DNA of 9,913 bases from DASQVO01 sp035640715 (GTDB lineage Bacteria > Actinomycetota > Actinomycetes > Streptosporangiales > Streptosporangiaceae). A program made the position numbers and the translations under genes. The DNA lies in NCBI GenBank assembly GCA_035640715.1, contig DASQVO010000295.1, positions 1 to 9,913 on the forward strand, given 5' to 3'. The notes beneath the pieces were generated by a model that saw only the letters and a program-made list of their open reading frames with translations, ran no database searches and was not told the DNA's origin. Positions 5,165 through 9,913 of the stretch are shown one piece after another. The first letter of the stretch is position 1, and every line of letters starts with the position of its first letter.

Positions 5165-5679
5165 ACGACCGCTACCGGCCGCCCGAGTTGCTTGCCGGCC
5201 ACCACGATGTGTCGGGGTTCAAGTGCCGATCACGGGAGCAGACGGACTGGCTGTGCCGGTTCGCCCGGCAGTCGGCGGCAACCGGGACGACCAGAGTGTT
5301 CGTCGTTACCGGGAAGACGGGCCGCGTCGTGGTTGCGTATTACGCATGGTGTATGGCGCAGTTGACAATGGCGGCCGCGCCGGAGCGTCTGCGCAGGGGG
5401 GCCGGCCGCTACCCGCAGCCGGTGGCGCTGCTCGCCCGGCTCGGCGTGGACATCCGCCACGAAGGCCAGGGCCTTGGCGCAGCATTGCTTCAGGACGTGT
5501 TCGCCCGGTTGGCGGAACTGTCCTCGGACATCGGATGCCGCGGGCTGCTTGTGCACGCCGAGTCGGCCGAGGCCAAGAAGTTCTACCTTCACCTGGTGCC
5601 CGAGTTCGAGCCGAGCCCCACCGATGATCTGCACCTTGTGCTGCTCATGAAGGACATCCGCCGGACCCTTCAGCCGTGA
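5161..5679 (+). CDS. GNAT-family toxin of TA module 2 (TacT-like)
   Basis: A 172-aa GNAT toxin, the same length as the toxin of module 1. Motif A is LLARLGVDIRHEGQGLGAAL (residues 90-109), with the acetyl-CoA loop at 101-106. The catalytic-type tyrosine is Y142 in AEAKKFYLHL, and the family C-terminus MKDIRRTL (163-170) is present. The ATG at 5161 overlaps the antitoxin stop. A frame that starts earlier, at 5080, only adds a meaningless N-terminus inside the antitoxin gene. Compared with module 1, the shared blocks are PV-x-LLARL-x-VD, GLGA-x-LL, KFY and MKDIR, with the rest diverged, so this is not a recent duplication. The expected activity is acetylation of an aminoacyl-tRNA; the target is unknown. 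Confidence 0.92.
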   Translation: MNDRYRPPELLAGHHDVSGFKCRSREQTDWLCRFARQSAATGTTRVFVVTGKTGRVVVAYYAWCMAQLTMAAAPERLRRGAGRYPQPVALLARLGVDIRHEGQGLGAALLQDVFARLAELSSDIGCRGLLVHAESAEAKKFYLHLVPEFEPSPTDDLHLVLLMKDIRRTLQP

Positions 5680-5798
5680 CAGCGCAGGTGCCCGTGTGCA
5701 CGGACATAGCGGACAGCGTCCGGGCGATCCGCAGGGCGTTAGGGGAAGTTCACCTCTATGTCGAGGCCCATCGGGCCAGTGTGATCGCATCCCCGTGA
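5676..5798 (+). CDS. Possible 40-aa ORF overlapping the end of TA module 2
   Basis: GTG at 5676 overlaps the GNAT stop codon (GTGA), the same junction type used by the TA pairs here. The product would be 40 aa: MTAQVPVCTDIADSVRAIRR followed by ALGEVHLYVEAHRASVIASP. The middle looks like a single amphipathic helix (IADSVRAIRRALGEVHLYVEAH). It resembles no family I can name. It could be a third member of the operon or a chance open frame; the length is too short for codon bias to decide. Confidence 0.35.
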   Translation: MTAQVPVCTDIADSVRAIRRALGEVHLYVEAHRASVIASP

Positions 5799-5822
5799 CC
5801 GCGCATTCCCGCGCCGGGCGCG

Positions 5823-5868
5823 CGGCCTCATGAAGATCATCCCCGGAACTCACTTCGTTCACGCCGCG
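5823..5868 (+). repeat. Repeat A, copy 2
   Basis: A 46-nt segment matching 2211-2256 without gaps at about 85% by eye. It begins CGGCCTCATGAAGATCATC and ends TCACGCCGCG. Here repeat B begins only 8 nt later, whereas in copy 1 a ~1.15-kb segment with the 321-aa gene lies between A and B. Confidence 0.75.
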
Positions 5869-5876
5869 GACGTGGC

Positions 5877-5907
5877 TAGGCGGGGAACAAACCGCTCGTT
5901 CGGGGTA
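5877..5907 (+). repeat. Repeat B, copy 2
   Basis: A 31-nt segment identical to 3411-3441 at 30 positions (one G for A in the G-run). It lies 38 nt before the GTG start of the 265-aa gene and could therefore also affect its expression. Confidence 0.85.
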
Positions 5908-5945
5908 GGAATGATGGGTTCGGCCTGTGCGGGCGCACGGGGGCG

Positions 5946-6743
5946 GTGACCGGAACAGCCTGCGGGCACGGCGTGGTGCCGCCGCGGCCTGGCAGGGCGC
6001 AGCGGACGGAGAGACCCTACGGCCTGTGGCGGGCTGACGGCCCGCGCCCTGTCCCCTCGCCTGGCCTGTGGTGCACCGACATCGCCACGGGCATCGGCCG
6101 GTACGTGGAGGTCCCGCCGGACCTTGCCAGGGCACTGTCACACTGGGCCGTGTGGCTCGGCGGGGCCGTGCCCACCTGCGGCATATGGCGGTTCACCGGG
6201 CTGGGCATGCGGCTCAGCCCGGCGGAAGGCGACGCCGCCGTGCAACTGATCCGGATGGCGACTGAGGCGATCGCCTACGAGATCGCCGGGAAACCGAAGA
6301 AGAGCGATGCCCTGCGCCGGGCTGCTGAGACGATGCCGTTCGGCCGCGCGGAACCGCACGGGGTGGCCGTGGAGTTCGACGACCCGGCGCCTGTGCCGGT
6401 GGCCAGCCTGATCACGATGACGGCCGGCGCACTGCTGCCGCGCATTGTGGCGGAGGTCTGCGAGCATCGCGCCGGCGGCGGCCCCGGGGACTTGGGGGAC
6501 CTGGCCGCCGCTCCGTTGGCCGCCAGCGACGCCAAGCGGTGGCTCGATGAGCCGCTCCCCGCACTGGGCGGGCGCACGCCCCGCAAGGCCGCGGCCGCCC
6601 GGTCGGCGGAACGAGCAGTGCTGGAAACCCTGCTACGGCAGTTCGAATACGAGGCCAGCCCACCCGCCGCCGAAGAGAAGCCGGCCATCGACACCGCCTG
6701 GCTGCGCCGGGAGCTTGATCTGGACGACGGCCCGGAGGACTGA
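5946..6743 (+). CDS. Unknown 265-aa protein with an MbcA/ParS-like C-terminal motif
   Basis: I do not recognise a full-length family. The frame has strong GC3 bias across its length. The N-terminal ~55 residues are Pro/Arg/Gly-rich and the start is uncertain; GTG at 5946 has only a weak GGGGG 2 nt upstream. From ~54 the protein looks folded (VEVPPDLARALSHWAVWLGG, GMRLSPAEGDAAVQLIRMAT, VASLITMTAGALLPRIVAEV). Residues 199-216 read WLDEPLPALGGRTPRKAA, followed by a helix ERAVLETLLRQFEY. A P-x-PALGG-x-TP motif of this kind is characteristic of the toxin-binding domain of MbcA/ParS/Xre antitoxins and also occurs in other actinobacterial proteins. No RES-domain toxin neighbours it, so an antitoxin role is only a possibility. 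It is soluble, with no signal peptide. Confidence 0.75.
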   Translation: MTGTACGHGVVPPRPGRAQRTERPYGLWRADGPRPVPSPGLWCTDIATGIGRYVEVPPDLARALSHWAVWLGGAVPTCGIWRFTGLGMRLSPAEGDAAVQLIRMATEAIAYEIAGKPKKSDALRRAAETMPFGRAEPHGVAVEFDDPAPVPVASLITMTAGALLPRIVAEVCEHRAGGGPGDLGDLAAAPLAASDAKRWLDEPLPALGGRTPRKAAAARSAERAVLETLLRQFEYEASPPAAEEKPAIDTAWLRRELDLDDGPED

Positions 6744-6905
6744 ACTCCGCAGCATGGCCCGGGCGATCCCGTCGCGGCACGCCTGCTTGTCCGGCAGTGC
6801 GGCCCGCAGTGCGGTAGAACGCTCACTTGAAGACAATGTAATCGCGCATTCGCGCTCACCTACCGCGCCATGCGCTGACCCGCCTGCGATGGTCCCGAAC
6901 GGCCG

Positions 6906-7319
6906 TTACCGGGTGCCCGGGACGTCTGGCCGCACCTCTATAAATCCCGCTGTGGCGAAGTCGCCGTCGAAGGCGAGCGCCTCGCGGAGCCGGAGCCGGC
7001 GCATCAGCGCGAAGCTCGTGGCGTCAACGAACGAATAGCACCGCTCGTTGTGGCGCCGGAGCCAGCGCCATGCCTCATCCTCAAGGTCCTCATCGACATG
7101 ACGGACGGTAAGGCGGGACAGCCGGCTCACCGCGTCGAGGAACTCGACCGCCCGCTGATGCCCCGCCCGGCGCGCGAGGAACGTCCACGTCTCGCCAATG
7201 ACCAGCGTCGTCGTCAGGAGGGGGCCTGGCCTTGCCGCCCAGATCGCGCGCGCACTGGGATGCCGGCCGTCGCGGCGAAACCGCAGGCCGATCCAGAAGG
7301 ACGTGTCGACGAATCTCAT
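6906..7319 (-). CDS. vapC: VapC-family PIN-domain ribonuclease toxin
   Basis: A 137-aa PIN-domain protein. The acidic, magnesium-binding residues are all present: D5 in MRFVDTSFW, E43 in LVIGETW, D99 in YSFVDATSF, and D118/D120 in AFDGDF. VapC toxins typically cleave tRNA or the sarcin-ricin loop of 23S rRNA. The length is normal. The ATG (7319-7317) overlaps the antitoxin stop as ATGA, so translation is coupled. The stop TAA lies in the 10-bp palindrome AACGGCCGTT (6898-6907). The RNA target cannot be predicted from sequence alone. Confidence 0.95.
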   Translation of the reverse strand: MRFVDTSFWIGLRFRRDGRHPSARAIWAARPGPLLTTTLVIGETWTFLARRAGHQRAVEFLDAVSRLSRLTVRHVDEDLEDEAWRWLRRHNERCYSFVDATSFALMRRLRLREALAFDGDFATAGFIEVRPDVPGTR

Positions 7320-7525
7320 GACCCGTAGATGGCGCTGTCGATGTCCCCGGCGTCGTCGTCAATATCGCCGATGAGAGCCGCCATCGGATCATGGTCTTCG
7401 CGTGTGCCCAAGCGCTCGCGCGCCAGCTCACGGATCACGGCAGCCTTGGAGGTATGCCGCCGGGCCGCCTCCGTCGCGAGGGCCTCGTCGAGTTCCTCGT
7501 CAATGCTGATCTGCAAGCGCCTCAT
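7316..7525 (-). CDS. vapB: VapB-type CopG/ribbon-helix-helix antitoxin
   Basis: A 69-aa antitoxin. Residues 1-41 (MRRLQISIDEELDEALATEA, ARRHTSKAAVIRELARERL) form a CopG-type ribbon-helix-helix domain. The C-terminus is acidic (DDDAGDIDSAIYGS) and should wrap the VapC active site. The ATG at 7525 is not preceded by a Shine-Dalgarno; the sequence before it, CTCCTCTC, is even anti-SD-like. TAAGCT lies exactly 6 nt upstream, so a leaderless transcript is likely. It overlaps vapC by 4 nt and should repress the operon through sites such as the palindrome at 7545-7557. Confidence 0.93.
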   Translation of the reverse strand: MRRLQISIDEELDEALATEAARRHTSKAAVIRELARERLGTREDHDPMAALIGDIDDDAGDIDSAIYGS

Positions 7526-7557
7526 GAGAGGAGCTTACATCATCTATGTGTTACATA
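7526..7557 (-). promoter_or_regulatory. Leaderless promoter/operator of vapBC
   Basis: On the minus strand TAAGCT (7537-7532) lies 6 nt before the ATG. Just upstream is the palindrome TATGT-GTT-ACATA (7545-7557), and TTACAT occurs at 7535-7540 and again at 7551-7556. The stretch is AT-rich against a GC-rich background, as is common for promoter-operators. No clear -35 is seen. Confidence 0.55.
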
Positions 7558-7656
7558 CATCACTTACCTTGGCGTCAGCGCGCGCTGCTGCGTCCCGACG
7601 GGCTAGCCGGGCTGTTCGGCTCACCGGCAGACGGCGGCCGCCCAGAAAGGAATAGG

Positions 7657-7675
7657 GCAATTTGTCCAAAATTGC
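7657..7675. promoter_or_regulatory. AT-rich palindrome upstream of the penicillin-binding protein gene
   Basis: Perfect 7-bp arms GCAATTT and AAATTGC around GTCCA, ending 19 nt before the GTG at 7695. Its low GC content stands out from the surroundings. A candidate regulator site or promoter element; no matching -10/-35 pair is evident. Confidence 0.45.
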
Positions 7676-7694
7676 GCATGGTACCGTCGCTTGA

Positions 7695-9455
7695 GTGACC
7701 AGCGATTCAGATGGCAGCAGGAGATCATCAGGGCCGTGGTATGCATCGGAGCCCTCGACCGCTCCTTTTCAGGCCGTCGCGTCCCAGCCGTCCAGGCACG
7801 GCCGGGACGGCCGGCGAGGGAAGCGGCGGAAGGTCATCATCGTGGTGACCGCAGGGGCGCTCGCCGTCGTGGCCGGGATCGCCGCGGTCATCGTCACGGT
7901 GGTCACGCCCAGCGGGAACTCCACTGGCTTCCTGCCGACGGGAACCTCGGCCGGACAGGATGCCGAACAGATCACCAGCGCGTTCCTGCAAGCGTGGAAG
8001 ACCGGTAACCTCGGGCAGGCCTCCCGCTACACCGATCACCCATCCGCCGCCAAGGCCGCGCTCGTTACCTACCAGAAGTACCTCCACCTCAGGAAGCTAA
8101 CCGGCACAACCGGGAGCGTGACCGCGGTCGCGGCGAGCACATCGACGCCGCGGGAATCGGTCACGTGCGCGATCAACGCCACAGTGGCGACGTCGGACAG
8201 CGCCAAGGCCCGCAGCGGTACCTGGAGCTACAACGCATCGCTGGTCGCCTACCAGCAGCGGAACTCACAGCTGTGGTATATCGCCTGGGCGCCAGATGTC
8301 CTCGCGCCGAACCTCACCGCATCCACCCATCTGGCGGCTGTCTCAGTGTCTCCCCAGGTCGTCTCGGTAACGGATGCCAGCGGGAACAACCTCACCTCCT
8401 CCGGCGACGCCGGACTGACGACGATTGCGGGACTGCTGCAGCAGAAGGCTCCACCGGGACAGGGAAGTCCGGGCCTCTACGTCGAGATCCAGACCGCCTC
8501 CGGCAAAATGGTGCCGAACAGCCAGGCGGTCGTCGTCGCGCCGACCAACATACCGAGCCTGACCACCACGATCAGCGCGAAGGCTGAGGCTGCCGCGCGC
8601 AGCGCTGTCGCTCAGCACAAGAACAGCTCGATGGTCGCCATCCAGCCGTCCACCGGCAAGATCCTCGCCATCGCCAACAATGCCGGCTACAACGACTTCG
8701 CACTCACCGCCCAGGTGGCGCCGGGCTCGACGATGAAGGTCATCACCTCCACGGCCCTGTTCAACGAGGGGGTTGTCACCGCGAACACCGGTGTCGCCTG
8801 CCCCCTGACGTACACGGTGCAGGGGGTCACTTACCGCAACGACAACAACGAGACCCAGCCGGCCTCCACCCCGCTTACCACCGACTTCGCGACGTCGTGC
8901 AACAACGCGTTCGACCGGTGGTGGCCGGACCTGACCAACGGCCGCCTCGCCGCCACGGCGAAGAAGTACTACGGCCTCAACCAGAACTGGGGCATCGGCA
9001 TCGCCGGCCTGTCGGCCACCTACTTCAACGCTCCGGCGAGCGCCAGCGGCTCCGAACTGGCTCAGGAGGCGTTCGGCGAGGGACAGCTGTCCGCGTCCCC
9101 GCTGGCGATGGCCTCAGTGGCGGCCACCGTGGACAGCGGGACGTTCAGGCAGCCGATCCTGGTGCCCGGAACCAAGCAGGTCACCGCTACCGCGCTTCCG
9201 GCCAGCACCGACGCCCAGCTGAAGCAGATGATGCGGGCCGTGGTCACCAGCGGAACGGCCGCGGGGATCGGGCTCGGATCGGGCGTCTACGCCAAGACCG
9301 GGACCGCTGACATTAATGGCCAGGGCCAGCCCAACAGCTGGTTCATCGCCTTCGATCCGGCCAAGGACGTCGCGGTCGCCTGCCTGGTTGTCAACGCCGG
9401 CTACGGCGCCCAGTACGCCGGCCCGGAGGCGAGTGCTTTCCTGAACAAGTATTAG
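7695..9455 (+). CDS. Penicillin-binding transpeptidase with MecA_N-type (NTF2-like) domain
   Basis: A 586-aa class B-type penicillin-binding protein that cross-links peptidoglycan outside the membrane. Residues 1-46 are cytoplasmic and basic (RHGRDGRRGKRRK). Residues ~47-70 (VIIVVTAGALAVVAGIAAVI) form one membrane anchor. Residues ~85-200 resemble the NTF2-like MecA_N domain (AEQITSAFLQAWKTGNLGQA, LWYIAWAPDVLAP). The transpeptidase domain spans ~305-586. Its catalytic motifs are complete: S345-T-M-K348, S401-C-N403 and K534-T-G. An in-frame stop just before 7695 makes this GTG the earliest start. No Shine-Dalgarno is visible, and a 6-codon ORF (7678-7698) overlaps the start. It stands alone as a transcription unit between vapBC and mscL. 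The substrate range and any beta-lactam tolerance cannot be judged. Confidence 0.95.
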   Translation: MTSDSDGSRRSSGPWYASEPSTAPFQAVASQPSRHGRDGRRGKRRKVIIVVTAGALAVVAGIAAVIVTVVTPSGNSTGFLPTGTSAGQDAEQITSAFLQAWKTGNLGQASRYTDHPSAAKAALVTYQKYLHLRKLTGTTGSVTAVAASTSTPRESVTCAINATVATSDSAKARSGTWSYNASLVAYQQRNSQLWYIAWAPDVLAPNLTASTHLAAVSVSPQVVSVTDASGNNLTSSGDAGLTTIAGLLQQKAPPGQGSPGLYVEIQTASGKMVPNSQAVVVAPTNIPSLTTTISAKAEAAARSAVAQHKNSSMVAIQPSTGKILAIANNAGYNDFALTAQVAPGSTMKVITSTALFNEGVVTANTGVACPLTYTVQGVTYRNDNNETQPASTPLTTDFATSCNNAFDRWWPDLTNGRLAATAKKYYGLNQNWGIGIAGLSATYFNAPASASGSELAQEAFGEGQLSASPLAMASVAATVDSGTFRQPILVPGTKQVTATALPASTDAQLKQMMRAVVTSGTAAGIGLGSGVYAKTGTADINGQGQPNSWFIAFDPAKDVAVACLVVNAGYGAQYAGPEASAFLNKY

Positions 9456-9532
9456 CCCGGTACAGGCTGCGATGCCGGCCGTGACGTGCTTGCCGCGCCA
9501 GGCGGTCTACGTGGACCCGGGCACCAGCCCGT

Positions 9533-9548
9533 GCCGCAGGCATGCGGC
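9533..9548 (+). terminator. Weak candidate terminator hairpin after the penicillin-binding protein gene
   Basis: Inverted repeat GCCGCA-GGCA-TGCGGC, 6 bp with a 4-nt loop, about 80 nt after the stop codon. There is no T-run, though high-GC actinobacterial terminators often lack one. The stem is short. Confidence 0.3.
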
Positions 9549-9579
9549 CCCAGAGCTTGCCAGGAATCCCTTGGCGGCA

Positions 9580-9608
9580 TTACACTCCCGCTCCCAGCGT
9601 TGTACGAT
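9580..9608 (+). promoter_or_regulatory. Candidate promoter of mscL
   Basis: TTACAC (9580-9585), a 17-nt spacer and TACGAT (9603-9608). Spacing is ideal and the -10 is good; the -35 is moderate. The start would be near 9615, giving a ~55-nt leader that holds the hairpin at 9621-9660. Confidence 0.5.
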
Positions 9609-9620
9609 CCGTGCGCAAAG

Positions 9621-9660
9621 CTACGGGGATCGCCGGGCTGGATTCGGACAGCATCCGTAG
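9621..9660 (+). other. Leader hairpin ending at the mscL ribosome-binding site
   Basis: CTACGG (9621-9626) pairs with CCGTAG (9655-9660), and inside it GCTG (9637-9640) pairs with CAGC (9649-9652). The outer stem ends within the Shine-Dalgarno AGGGGG (9659-9664), so folding could reduce ribosome access. This is structural inference from pairing alone. Confidence 0.4.
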
Positions 9661-9670
9661 GGGGACGACG

Positions 9671-9913
9671 ATGCTCAAGGGCTTTAAGAACTTCCTGATG
9701 CAGGGCAACCTGATTGTCATCGCTGTAGGCCTGGTCGTTGCCGTGGCCTTCAGCACCTTGATCAAGGCCTTCACCGACAACATCATCACGCCCTTGGTCA
9801 ATGCGGCGGGCGGCGGGGGAGCGGCCGGGAAGGGCCTCGGCTGGACCATCAACGGCCAGCGGATCAACGTCGGCGCGTTCATATCCGCGATCATCTACTT
9901 CATCATCTTCATG
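9671..9913 (+). CDS. mscL: Large-conductance mechanosensitive channel MscL (N-terminal part)
   Basis: The first 81 residues of MscL, a pentameric membrane channel that opens under membrane tension to release solutes during osmotic downshock. The N-terminal helix MLKGFKNFLMQGN is followed by TM1 (LIVIAVGLVVAVAFSTLIKA, residues 14-33), FTDNIITPLV, a Gly-rich periplasmic loop, and the start of TM2 (ISAIIYFIIFM). Compared with the widespread form, which has RGNVVDLAVG, this one has QGNLIVIAVG, so the usual Arg and Asp near the helix junction are missing; it appears to be a divergent branch. The ATG is preceded by AGGGGG (9659-9664). The gene continues past the window edge. Confidence 0.93.
   Translation, partial: MLKGFKNFLMQGNLIVIAVGLVVAVAFSTLIKAFTDNIITPLVNAAGGGGAAGKGLGWTINGQRINVGAFISAIIYFIIFM

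Noticed and set aside
965..5679. Recent duplication of the DUF1778-GNAT module
   Set aside because: The two toxins share only family motifs, and the antitoxins and operators differ, so they are old paralogues or separate arrivals.
5230..6141. A 303-codon open frame on the minus strand
   Set aside because: It is antisense to the GNAT toxin of module 2 and the repeat region, has low-complexity Arg/Pro/Gly translation and no start signals; high GC keeps such frames open.

Overview
The window is high-GC DNA of actinobacterial character. It has strongly GC-biased third codon positions, several GTG starts, 4-nt ATGA/GTGA gene overlaps, apparently leaderless promoters, and families typical of filamentous Actinomycetota (a NarL-type two-component pair, a one-gene penicillin-binding transpeptidase, an actinobacterial-type MscL). 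I cannot place the genus from sequence alone.

Layout. Bases 1-931 hold the end of a NarL-type sensor kinase and its response regulator. Bases 965-7525 are an accessory region dominated by four type II toxin-antitoxin (TA) modules: DUF1778-GNAT module 1 (965-1770, minus), MazEF (3823-4388, minus), DUF1778-GNAT module 2 (4880-5679, plus) and VapBC (6906-7525, minus). Between them lie an unrecognised 321-aa protein (2278-3243, minus), an orphan 265-aa protein whose C-terminus carries a motif resembling MbcA/ParS-type antitoxins (5946-6743, plus), a possible 40-aa ORF overlapping the end of TA module 2 (5676-5798), and a degraded tRNA-Tyr-like remnant (4645-4737). Bases 7695-9455 encode a penicillin-binding transpeptidase, and 9671 to the end is the start of mscL. 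No transposase, integrase or CRISPR array is visible.

Gene-poor stretches are 1816-2277, 3244-3822 and 4389-4827. They contain dispersed repeats, operators and the tRNA remnant, but no convincing gene.

How the parts work together. In every TA pair the antitoxin is first and the toxin start codon overlaps the antitoxin stop by 4 nt, so translation is coupled. Three antitoxin genes (1770, 4388, 7525, all minus) have a TAnnnT -10 hexamer exactly 6 nt before the ATG and no usable Shine-Dalgarno, so they look leaderless. Palindromes sit on or near those -10 elements, as expected for antitoxin autorepression. The fourth module instead has a -35/-10 pair, a tandem 11-bp operator and a good ribosome-binding site.

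The most unusual structure is a pair of repeat elements, A (46 nt) and B (31 nt). They lie 8 nt apart at 5823-5907, but at 2211-3441 they flank the unrecognised 321-aa gene in the same order and orientation. This looks like an empty and an occupied version of one locus.
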